A stretch of 50,277 nt of DNA from Nitrospirota bacterium (GTDB taxonomy: Bacteria > Nitrospirota > Thermodesulfovibrionia > Thermodesulfovibrionales > Magnetobacteriaceae), in the NCBI GenBank assembly GCA_015233245.1, contig JADFYB010000005.1, positions 1 through 50,277 on the forward strand, in the 5' to 3' direction. Made by a program: the position numbers and the translations under genes. Positions 1-8,189 of the stretch are shown in pieces (the stretch's first letter is position 1; each line of letters starts with the position of its first letter). A model generated the notes under the pieces. It worked only from the letters and a program-made list of their open reading frames with translations. It had not been told where the DNA came from and made no database searches.

Positions 1-887
1 GTGTGTTGAGATATTAAAATCCTCTCCACATCTTTAAAACGCTCAGGATGGCGCGGCGCTATTATCAAAGACAGCGAGGAAAACTCTGTTTTTAATTTCT
101 TATAACAGGAGAGAATCAGCTTTTCCTCACCCTCATGCGTACTTCCCATAACTATAAGCGGTCTTTTCATTGCCGTTGCCCAGTCAGGGATTTCTTTTGG
201 AGGCATCACATCAAACTTAAAGTTTCCAAACGTATGAACGATTTCACGCCTTGCTCCGAGTTTTATAACGCGTTCGCTATAAATTTCACTTTGCATTCCA
301 AAAAAGGATATTTTAGAAAACAGCTCCTTCATGAAAAAGTGGATTTTCTGGTATCCCCTGAATGATTTATCAGAAATCCTCCCGTTAAGTAGCATCACAG
401 GAATACCACGCTCCGACATCTGATGAAACACCTCTGGCCAAAGCTCTGTCTCCATTACGATAAACAAATCAGGACTTATTGCATCAATTGCCCGTTTAAC
501 GCAGGCAGGAGTGTCAAACGGCACATACACAATGTTTCCAACACCCCTAAGTCTCTCTTTTGCCGTCTGTTGCCCCGTATCCGTCACTGTTGAAAGCACA
601 ACGTGCGGGGTTATCTCATCTGTAATTTTTTTTATAAGCGGCACTGCCGATATCGTCTCTCCAACTGAGACCGCATGAATCCACACCACTGCCTCACCCC
701 CAGTATCTATCACAGAAATATTGCTTCTTGTTTTGTGGCCACTGCCCGGCTTTCTTAAAACAAATTGATACTTCCCCGTCCGTTCCATAAACCACGTTGT
801 TCGTAAGCCTGATGCTCTCTTAAGATACTGATATGGAAGCAAAAGTAAAAATGCTGCAAAATACAACAGCCTGTATATAAACATCAT
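1..887 (-). CDS. waaA: 3-deoxy-D-manno-octulosonic acid (Kdo) transferase, partial (runs off the left edge)
   Basis: Minus-strand reading from ATG at 887: MMFIYRLLYFAAFLLLLPYQYLKR...GGEAVWIHAVSVGET...VVLSTVTDTGQQTA...PDLFIVMETELWPE...VMLLNGRISDKS...MGSTHEGEE...APRHPERF; KdtA/WaaA hallmarks. Open at the window edge, so absent from the ORF track. Confidence 0.92.
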   Translation of the reverse strand, partial: MMFIYRLLYFAAFLLLLPYQYLKRASGLRTTWFMERTGKYQFVLRKPGSGHKTRSNISVIDTGGEAVVWIHAVSVGETISAVPLIKKITDEITPHVVLSTVTDTGQQTAKERLRGVGNIVYVPFDTPACVKRAIDAISPDLFIVMETELWPEVFHQMSERGIPVMLLNGRISDKSFRGYQKIHFFMKELFSKISFFGMQSEIYSERVIKLGARREIVHTFGNFKFDVMPPKEIPDWATAMKRPLIVMGSTHEGEEKLILSCYKKLKTEFSSLSLIIAPRHPERFKDVERILISQH

Positions 888-1041
888 AGAAGTAACTGTT
901 CCTTTCTATTTGTGAAGGTAAGAGTAATTTAAAAAACATACTTTTCTTATTTTTCTCATTTTTTTGGTGTATTTATTATACTGTGTACAATAAAGAGCGT
1001 CAAGCGAATTATCTCATTAAAAACTAGACAAAAGTGTAAAT

Positions 1042-1071
1042 TTGACGCAGATAATACGCAGTTGCTATACT
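1042..1071 (+). promoter_or_regulatory. putative sigma-70 promoter (TTGACG-18 nt-TATACT) upstream of the DUF1640-like pair
   Basis: TTGACG at 1042-1047 and TATACT at 1066-1071, upstream of ATG 1144. Confidence 0.45.
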
Positions 1072-1143
1072 TGGAATAGCACGTGAAACTAAAGCAGGCT
1101 TAGCTAAGAAATCAATATTAACGGTGTGGGACGTGAAAAAGAC

Positions 1144-1503
1144 ATGGCGACGACAATAGACACATTAAAGATATACGAACGGCTTAAGAGCGCTGACCTT
1201 AGCGACAAAGCGGCTAAGGAAATTGCAGAGGTATTTAAAGAAACTTCTGAGGGGTTGGCAACACCCAGCATCTCTACTATAAAATCAGAGATAAAAGAAG
1301 AATTATCGAAAGAACTGGCGACTAAAGCCGATTTAAGAGAAGAAATAAGAAATGCTACAGCTGAATTATTAATCAAAATCGAAAAAAGATTTGCAACAAA
1401 GGCTGAGCTTGCAGAAACAAAGGCCGAACTCCTTAAATGGATGTTTATTTTCTGGGCAAGCCAAATAGGAATTATAGTTGCGCTGATTAAATTTTTAAAA
1501 TAA
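1144..1503 (+). CDS. small coiled-coil protein with C-terminal transmembrane helix (DUF1640/CCDC90-like)
   Basis: MATTIDTLKIYERLKSADLSDKAAKEIAEVFKE...ELAETKAELLKWMFIFWASQIGIIVALIKFLK; ATG 1144 preferred over GTG 1126 because it aligns with the paralogue start MATTIELY. Confidence 0.65.
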   Translation: MATTIDTLKIYERLKSADLSDKAAKEIAEVFKETSEGLATPSISTIKSEIKEELSKELATKADLREEIRNATAELLIKIEKRFATKAELAETKAELLKWMFIFWASQIGIIVALIKFLK

Positions 1504-1529
1504 AAACTTGGGAGGTATGGGACAATGGC
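1408..1529 (+). repeat. direct repeat copy A (122 bp), 3' end of DUF1640-like gene plus next-gene SD/ATG
   Basis: Matches 1675-1796 with 4 differences by eye. Confidence 0.9.
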
Positions 1530-1770
1530 AACAACAATAGAGCTATACACAATGCTTAAAGACAAGCTCGGAGAGGCTGAGAGCAGGGCTTTGGTAGAAA
1601 CCATTGAGGAGTTTTCTCATAAAGCTAAAGAAGAGTTGGGAAAAGAATTAACCACCAAGTCCGATTTATTGCCACTTGCAGAAACAAAGGCTGAACTCCT
1701 TAAATGGATGTTTATCTTCTGGGCAAGTCAGATAGGAATTATAGTTGCGCTGATTAAATTTTTAAAATAA
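1525..1770 (+). CDS. shorter tandem paralogue of the upstream DUF1640-like coiled-coil/TM protein
   Basis: MATTIELYTMLKDKLGEAESRALVETIEEF...ETKAELLKWMFIFWASQIGIIVALIKFLK; SD GGGAGGT upstream; identical C-terminus to 1144..1503. Confidence 0.65.
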   Translation: MATTIELYTMLKDKLGEAESRALVETIEEFSHKAKEELGKELTTKSDLLPLAETKAELLKWMFIFWASQIGIIVALIKFLK

Positions 1771-1796
1771 AAACTTGGGAGGTATGGGACAATGGC
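1675..1796 (+). repeat. direct repeat copy B (122 bp)
   Basis: Matches 1408-1529; ends at an SD plus ATG with no intact downstream gene. Confidence 0.9.
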
Positions 1797-1840
1797 TTGG
1801 GAATGCCCTGAGTGCAAAATATATGTGTTCATCTGTTTAT

Positions 1841-2046
1841 CTGTTTTGCGGGCGGAGCTCTCCTCCCCAAATGGTGATCCTCCTACTAAAATTTTACGGC
1901 GGAACACCGGTTAAAAAATTCTCTACCAGCAAGCAAACCAACAAAACATGAAACTAAACAATCCAATCGTTAACCCCAAAACCTGAGGTCAAGGAGGCTG
2001 GCCTCCTTGCGGGAGGGTTTAAGGGAGGGCAGCGCCCTCCCTTAAA
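1841..2046 (+). repeat. dispersed intergenic hairpin element, copy 1
   Basis: GCGGGCGGAGCTC...CGGCGGAACACCGGTTAAAAAATTCT...CAAGGAGGC-TG-GCCTCCTTG...TTTAAGGGAGGGC-AGC-GCCCTCCCTTAAA (13-bp perfect stem); shares blocks with 9765-9946. Confidence 0.8.
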
Positions 2047-2056
2047 ATACTCTCTA

Positions 2057-3193
2057 TCAGTCGCCTGTCAGATTGGCAATGATTTTTACAACTTCATCGG
2101 TCGGGTTTTTAGATTCAAACAAAGCCCTGAGTCTTTTAAAGTCATCCGTCATTGCCTGTCGTTTTGCACTATCCTCATAAAGAGCCAATATCTCTGCTGA
2201 GATTTTGGCCGATGTGGCATCATTCTGGATTAATTCCTTTACCACCTCACGCTCCATGATGAGATTTGCAAGGTTTATGTGGCTAACATCTATAATCATT
2301 TTTGCTATACGAAATTCAACTGCCGGCATCTTATAAAACACCACAAGCGGCACTCCCATCAGCGCCGCCTGAAACGCAGCCGTGCCAGATTTCATAAGGG
2401 CCACGTCACTTACGGCAAGAACATCCAGTGACCTTTCGGCAACAAACTTAACTCCAAGTGAGTTAAGGGCAGTAAATTGCGCCTTATATTTTTCTATATG
2501 AAGGTTTGGAGCTAATGCTATTACAAATTGAAATTCGGGATGTACGGCTTTTATGGTCTTAATAGTGTCAACGATTACTGGTAAATGGCGTTTAAGTTCA
2601 CCGTGTCTGCTGCCCGGGAAAATTCCAAACACTGGGGCATCGGGGTTTATAGAAAACTCTGCTTTTAAAGATTCGGCGTCAGATACATGCTGCAGAAGCT
2701 CCTCCATGGCCGGATGCCCTACAAATTCACAGTCCGTCCCTGCTTTTTCATACATTTCCGGCTCAAACGGCAATATTGCCGCTATTATATGGGAACGTGC
2801 GGCAATCTTTTTAATGCGTCCGGTTCTCCATGCCCACACCTGTGGGCTTACATAGTAAAGCACCTTTATGCCGTACTTTTTAGCCGCCTTTGCTACAAAA
2901 AGGTTAAAATCCGGGAAATCTATCAAAACTAAAACATCTATTCGCTTTGTTTTAAAAATCTTTATCAGCTTTCTGTATGTGCCAAAGAGTGTTTTTATTG
3001 AGGAAATCGCTCCAAATATGCCAAATGCTCCAGTTATTCCGGCTACAAGCTCAACCCCCTCAGTTTCCATTTTTTTGCCGCCCACGCCTAAAAGAAACAA
3101 ATTCGGCCACTTCTCTCTTAATTTTTTAGCAAGGAGCGCGCCGTACAGTTCACCCGAGGACTCACCGGCGATAATCATCACCCTTAAAGGCAT
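2057..3193 (-). CDS. lpxB: lipid-A-disaccharide synthase
   Basis: MIIAGESSGELYGALLAKKL...GVGGKKMETEGVEL...VLIDFPDFN...YYVSPQVWAWR...ILPFEPEMYEKAGTDCEFVGHPAMEE...FPGSRHGELKRHLP; LpxB motifs. Confidence 0.97.
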   Translation of the reverse strand: MPLRVMIIAGESSGELYGALLAKKLREKWPNLFLLGVGGKKMETEGVELVAGITGAFGIFGAISSIKTLFGTYRKLIKIFKTKRIDVLVLIDFPDFNLFVAKAAKKYGIKVLYYVSPQVWAWRTGRIKKIAARSHIIAAILPFEPEMYEKAGTDCEFVGHPAMEELLQHVSDAESLKAEFSINPDAPVFGIFPGSRHGELKRHLPVIVDTIKTIKAVHPEFQFVIALAPNLHIEKYKAQFTALNSLGVKFVAERSLDVLAVSDVALMKSGTAAFQAALMGVPLVVFYKMPAVEFRIAKMIIDVSHINLANLIMEREVVKELIQNDATSAKISAEILALYEDSAKRQAMTDDFKRLRALFESKNPTDEVVKIIANLTGD

Positions 3194-4308
3194 GATTGGA
3201 TTATATCGGCTACTTTTCTTATGCTTTCCGCAGGCATCTCAGGATAGACGGGAAGAGACAGAACCTCAGAGGCCGCCTGTTCAGAAACTGGCAGATCCCC
3301 CCGTTTCAACCCCTGTCCTTTTAATGCCTCTTGAAGGTGTATTGGAGATGGATAATAAACTACCGAGGATATCCCTTCATTTGCAAGCGTCTCTTTTATC
3401 TTATCTCTGTGTGCAGAGCGTATTGTATATTGGTGGTAACTGTGAACGTATCCATCTGGCTCCGCAGGACATCTTACAACATCTTTAAGGAGCGAAGTGT
3501 AGAGGTTGGCGTTTTCCCGCCGCATTCTGTTTTTTTCGTCAAGTCTCCTGAGTTTTATGAGAAGCACTCCAGCCTGAATTTCATCCAACCTGCTGTTAAA
3601 GCCGACCTCATGATGTACATAATTACCGCAAGAGCCATGATTTCTTAAAGTTCGGATTCTTTCATAAATTGTATCACTTTTTGTCACTACAGCGCCGCCA
3701 TCACCGTAGCAGCCAAGGTTTTTGCTCGGATAAAAACTAAAGCATCCGGTATCACCAAAGGTACCGGTTCTTCTGCCGTTTATCTGTGCTCCGGTTGATT
3801 GAGCGCAGTCCTCTATCACATGAAGATTATGGCTATTGGCAATATCCATTACTCTGTCCATATTGCAGGGCAGTCCAAACAAATGAACCGGCAAAATGGC
3901 GCGGGTTTTCTTAGTGATTTTGTCTTCAATTTTATTAACATCTATATTTAGTGTTTCATCATCAATATCAACAAACACGGGTTTAGCTCCCATGTAGAGT
4001 ATGCTTTCAACTGTGGCAAAAAACGTAAATGGTGTTGTTATAACCTCATCGCCTTTTTTTATGGAAAGAGATGCCAAAGACAAAAACAGCGCACCTGTGC
4101 CTGAGGCCACCCCCAGCGAGTGTAAACCGTTTACATCTGAACCGGTTAAAAACCGACTGAATTGCTTTTCAAACTCTTCAACATGAGGGCCTAATACGTA
4201 GCGAGTGCTTTTGAGAATTTCCGTGACTGTCCCTATGACCTCATCCTGTATTTCAAGGAATTCCTTTTTCAGGTCTAACATTGGTATCATATTTTTCTCT
4301 TCCATCAT
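3184..4308 (-). CDS. DegT/DnrJ/EryC1/StrS-family PLP aminotransferase, possibly GnnB-like
   Basis: MIPMLDLKKEFLEIQDEV...GVASGTGALFLSL...GDEVITTPFTFFAT...ARAILPVHLFGLPCNMD...IEDCAQSTGA...FSFYPSKNLGCYGDGG (PLP Lys); overlaps lpxB. Confidence 0.93.
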   Translation of the reverse strand: MMEEKNMIPMLDLKKEFLEIQDEVIGTVTEILKSTRYVLGPHVEEFEKQFSRFLTGSDVNGLHSLGVASGTGALFLSLASLSIKKGDEVITTPFTFFATVESILYMGAKPVFVDIDDETLNIDVNKIEDKITKKTRAILPVHLFGLPCNMDRVMDIANSHNLHVIEDCAQSTGAQINGRRTGTFGDTGCFSFYPSKNLGCYGDGGAVVTKSDTIYERIRTLRNHGSCGNYVHHEVGFNSRLDEIQAGVLLIKLRRLDEKNRMRRENANLYTSLLKDVVRCPAEPDGYVHSYHQYTIRSAHRDKIKETLANEGISSVVYYPSPIHLQEALKGQGLKRGDLPVSEQAASEVLSLPVYPEMPAESIRKVADIIQSCL

Positions 4309-4315
4309 ATCTTAA

Positions 4316-5362
4316 CTATTTTTGAGCCGCTGCCACTGCTGCATGCTCTCTTAAAGCTGTGCTTATCCTAAGGGCAATATCAAGTGCCCTCCTGCCGTCA
4401 TATCCCGACACTACCGGATGCCCATCACTAATCACACAGTCAACGAAACTTGAAAGCTCCTCTTTTAGAGGCTCCACATCAGAGGTTATGTTTATTGTTT
4501 CCATATTTCCATTGTAATCATAACATAGCAGCTCTTGTGTTATGTAATCAAGTTTTAAAAAATTATTCCTGCCGACTGCCTTAAACGTCCTGCGCTTTTC
4601 TTTAGACATCCTGTCTGCGATGAGTAAGGCTCTCATCCCATTTTCAAACTCAAGCCAGGCGCTTACCGTATCTATCCGCCCTGATACAACCGACTCCTCC
4701 GTTACATACACCGATTTAACCTCGGACTTTGCCACTGCATAGGCTATGTCAATGTCGTGAATCATCAGATCAAGCGTGACATCCACATTAAGAGCCCTCT
4801 CTATCAGAGGTGACACACGCTCAGCCGCTATATACAAAGGCATCTCATTTACTAAACATTTACCGATTGACTTAAACCCCGGGTTGAACCTCTCAATATG
4901 CCCTACCTGTAGCACAAGGTCTTTACTCTGAGACATGCGTATCATTACATCAGCCTCATCAACAGTGGAGGCTATAGGTTTTTCCACAAACAGGTGCACC
5001 CCCTCATTCATACACTCCATCGCTATATTGTAATGAGTTGCCGTAGGGGTGGCAATGACTACAGCTTCAACCTGCTTTAAGAGTTCCCTGAAGTTTTCGT
5101 AAACTTTTACATTGAGACGGCTGCCAATCTCCTGTGCACTGCTTAGATTAATATCCGAAACGGCAACAAGGTTAGCGTTTTTAATCTCCGAAAGGACGCG
5201 AGCATGGTGTTTGCCAAAATATCCGGTTCCTATAACTCCCACCTTTAACCGGGAGTCCTTATCCACATCCCCCGCACTGTCTGACTTTAGATCGTACATA
5301 ATTCTTTTAAAATACCATTCCCCCATAACACGTAACTGCGATAAGCTTATAGCACCAGCCAT
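4316..5362 (-). CDS. Gfo/Idh/MocA-family NAD(P)-dependent oxidoreductase, possibly GnnA-like (start may be internal)
   Basis: LKVGVIGTGYFGKHHARVLSEI...VVIATPTATHYNIAMECMNEGVHLFVEKPIA...GHIERFNPGFK; Rossmann GxGxxG and EKP motif. Confidence 0.93.
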   Translation of the reverse strand: MAGAISLSQLRVMGEWYFKRIMYDLKSDSAGDVDKDSRLKVGVIGTGYFGKHHARVLSEIKNANLVAVSDINLSSAQEIGSRLNVKVYENFRELLKQVEAVVIATPTATHYNIAMECMNEGVHLFVEKPIASTVDEADVMIRMSQSKDLVLQVGHIERFNPGFKSIGKCLVNEMPLYIAAERVSPLIERALNVDVTLDLMIHDIDIAYAVAKSEVKSVYVTEESVVSGRIDTVSAWLEFENGMRALLIADRMSKEKRRTFKAVGRNNFLKLDYITQELLCYDYNGNMETINITSDVEPLKEELSSFVDCVISDGHPVVSGYDGRRALDIALRISTALREHAAVAAAQK

Positions 5363-5447
5363 AATACAGTTAAAGACGATAAAATTGCAAGCAAAACATT
5401 ACAGTATAAATCTACAATGTAAAAACTACATTTTACATTCTGCATAT

Positions 5448-6548
5448 CTATAATAACGTCAAATTGTTTCTATGGATAATTTCGTCAGAGTATTTATAAC
5501 CAAGTATGCCCTCGATTTCTGAGGTCTTATGCCCTGCAATGCGCACAAGCTCAGAGCTCCCGTAGTTAACTATCCCTTTAGCAATCTTCTTTCCGTCAAG
5601 TGTGGTACAGTAGATGGCATCACCGCGTTCAAAGTTTCCCTCAATAGACCTAACTCCTGAGGGCAGAAGGCTTTTTCCGTTACTCACAAGAGCTTTTGTT
5701 GCACCCTCGTCAAGACAAACACTGCCGCGGGTATGAAGATAGGAGGCTATCCAGCTTTTTCGTGCACCATGCCTCCTCTTTCTTGCATCAAATGTAGTGC
5801 CAAAGGCAGTGCCTCCTCTTAAAACACTCGTAAGCTGCCCTGACTTCTTTCCGTTTATAATGGTTACGGTAATGCCATGTGCAACAGCAATTTTAGCAGC
5901 TCTGATTTTTGAGTACATTCCGCCTGTGCCGGATATTGTGCCGGCACCGCCTGCCAGCGCTTCTATTTCATCGGTTATCTCTGCTACCTCGCTGATTAAT
6001 CCTGCTTTGCTGTTTTTTCTTGGGTCGGCAGTATAGAGGCCATCCACATCGGAAAGTATTATGAGTCTTGAGGCATTAAGTAAAGTTGCAACGAGGGCTG
6101 CCAACATATCATTGTCACCAAATTTAAGCTCCTCTACAGATACCGTATCGTTTTCATTGATAATTGGGATTACCTTTAATGAAAGAAGTGTGTTGAGTGT
6201 ATTTCCGGCATTAATGAACCGTCTTCTGTCAGAAAAAACATCTCTTGTAAGGAGTACCTGCGCAACTTTCTTGTCAAATGCACCAAATGCCTTCTCATAT
6301 GCCCACACAAGAGAGCTCTGGCCAACTGCGGCAACAGCCTGCTTTAAATTTATATCGCGTATGCGACCATCTATTGAAAGCTTGTAACGCCCAGCCGCTA
6401 CAGCACCCGACGATACTACAACCATATCGTATCCCTCATCGTGCGCTGCCGAAATGTCCCACGCAAGTTGCCCTATGGTTTTTTCATTTAGCCCCTTTGC
6501 AGAGGCTAAAATGTTACTTCCTATCTTTACCACTATAGTTTCCGGCAT
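5448..6548 (-). CDS. proB: glutamate 5-kinase with C-terminal PUA domain
   Basis: VVKIGSNILASAKGLNEKTIGQLA...VVSSGAVAAGRYKL...NENDTVSVEELKFGDNDMLAALVA...LSDVDGLYTADPRKN...GTGGMYSKIRAAKIA; ProB signatures. Confidence 0.97.
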   Translation of the reverse strand: MPETIVVKIGSNILASAKGLNEKTIGQLAWDISAAHDEGYDMVVVSSGAVAAGRYKLSIDGRIRDINLKQAVAAVGQSSLVWAYEKAFGAFDKKVAQVLLTRDVFSDRRRFINAGNTLNTLLSLKVIPIINENDTVSVEELKFGDNDMLAALVATLLNASRLIILSDVDGLYTADPRKNSKAGLISEVAEITDEIEALAGGAGTISGTGGMYSKIRAAKIAVAHGITVTIINGKKSGQLTSVLRGGTAFGTTFDARKRRHGARKSWIASYLHTRGSVCLDEGATKALVSNGKSLLPSGVRSIEGNFERGDAIYCTTLDGKKIAKGIVNYGSSELVRIAGHKTSEIEGILGYKYSDEIIHRNNLTLL

Positions 6549-6589
6549 CCCGTAATTATACCTTAACTGACGGGAATTCAGAAACTGTA

Positions 6590-7726
6590 CTATATATTAT
6601 GTTCTTTTATCTTATTGAGCAGTGTTTTGTAGTCAATGGCGAGGTATCTTGAGACCTTGCTCTTATTGCCCTTAAATCTTTCAAGGAGCTCCCGGATGAT
6701 GTTTGTTTCGTAGGTGGCTACGACCCCTGAAATTACATCCTTTAGTCTGAGCGGGCCATCCTGAGGGAGTGAATATGGCTGTTTTAGAAACATTATGTGT
6801 TCTATGGTAATCATATCAGGTGCGGCTTTAAGCACGGCGTTTTTAGCAATGCTCTTTACCTCTGCAATGTTCCCGGGCCAATTGTGAGTGTCCAGCACCC
6901 TGTAGGCCTCATTGGAAACAATCGGCACGTCTATTTTAAGGCCAGCACATGTGTTTGCCAAAAAATGGTCAAATAAAATCTTTATATCTGCCGCCCTGTC
7001 TTTAAGTGGCGGTGCAGGCAAAAAGAAATCACTTAACCTGTACAGCAAGTCCTCTGTAACGTTGTCAGAATTAGCAACACTCTTAATGTCTTTGCTTACC
7101 GAGGTAATAAGGCGAATATTCAGGTTTTCCGGTTCAACCCCTCCTACAGGCAAATACTTGTGATTGTCTATGGCTATCACGAGTTTTTCCAAAAGCCAAC
7201 CAGGCATATTTAAAAAATCTTTGACAAACAATGTTCCATTGTTTGCTTCACTTAAAAGACCTGTCTTTTTCTCACTGCCTGCTGATGCTGCTTGTCCAAA
7301 CAGAAAACTCTCCATATCAGCCGGTGCAATTGCCTTTGTGTCAAACTCAGCAAAAACTCCGTCAGCTCGTTCACTTAAAAAATGGATCATCCTTGCCATC
7401 AGAGTCTTACCGCAGCCCGGTAGTCCGTGGATTAACACCTTGTAGTTGGTCTTTGCAACTCCTTTTAAGTCGTTAAGGATCCGCTTCATTGTGTCATCAC
7501 GGGTGAGGAAAGCTAAAGTGCTTTCGGTACTCTTGTCCAGAACCGAATATGAAACCACCTCTCCGTATGGCTGCTGTTTTAAACTTAGTTTTGATGGGGA
7601 TTTTGCTGCTGATTGGTTGTACTGGCCGGAAACTTGCTCCGATAACCTTTTCCTGCCGCGTTTTGACTTTACTGGTTGTGATTCATCTGTGTTTTCTTTT
7701 TTGTCCATAAACGAACAAAGCTCCAT
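6590..7726 (-). CDS. sigma-54-activator-like AAA+ protein with Fis-type HTH; degenerate sigma-54 contact and Walker B motifs
   Basis: Walker A GLPGCGKT; SFLFGQAASAGSEKKTGLLSEANNGTLFVKDFLNMP in the ELFGHEKGAFTGA/GTLFLDE region; WPGNIAEVKSIAKNAV; C-terminal Fis-like HTH. Confidence 0.85.
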   Translation of the reverse strand: MELCSFMDKKENTDESQPVKSKRGRKRLSEQVSGQYNQSAAKSPSKLSLKQQPYGEVVSYSVLDKSTESTLAFLTRDDTMKRILNDLKGVAKTNYKVLIHGLPGCGKTLMARMIHFLSERADGVFAEFDTKAIAPADMESFLFGQAASAGSEKKTGLLSEANNGTLFVKDFLNMPGWLLEKLVIAIDNHKYLPVGGVEPENLNIRLITSVSKDIKSVANSDNVTEDLLYRLSDFFLPAPPLKDRAADIKILFDHFLANTCAGLKIDVPIVSNEAYRVLDTHNWPGNIAEVKSIAKNAVLKAAPDMITIEHIMFLKQPYSLPQDGPLRLKDVISGVVATYETNIIRELLERFKGNKSKVSRYLAIDYKTLLNKIKEHNI

Positions 7727-8189
7727 TAGTTATTAGATTTTAAGACACTGTCACGTGACATCTCCTTGCCACTGAGTTAACAGCGTTTATATGCAACCTT
7801 GTCCCTCGCTGAATCATGCCTTAGCATCGAGCGTAGTGTATCACAAATGATTCATAAAATCAATATGTTGAAGAAATTATTTTGAACTATGATTACAGTG
7901 ATTAAATGACGGACTATGATTTTTTAAAGAATTTAACATCGACAATAACCTCTATTTTTACTCCTTAATCATAGTATTCCTGAAATCATATAAATCATAA
8001 TTCAGACATTTTGTTATGTCCCTCAATCAGCAGCCAAGGTTGCAAAATACTCCCAAACCTTATAAAATATCACCTATAGAAAGTAACTCATACAATATGT
8101 AAAGCTGTGTTTCTTCGGAAGGTGTTGTATTTGGTGTAATGAAAGATGTTGTTTCTTTAGATAGTTATCTTATATAAGGAGGGCAGGAT

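Noticed and set aside
1104-1604. 166-aa minus-strand ORF opposite the DUF1640-like genes
   Set aside because: Antisense to better-supported ORFs with SDs; hydrophobic/Ser-rich composition typical of antisense translation.
2868-3488. 206-aa plus-strand ORF across lpxB and the aminotransferase
   Set aside because: Fully antisense to two strongly supported genes; no recognisable motifs.
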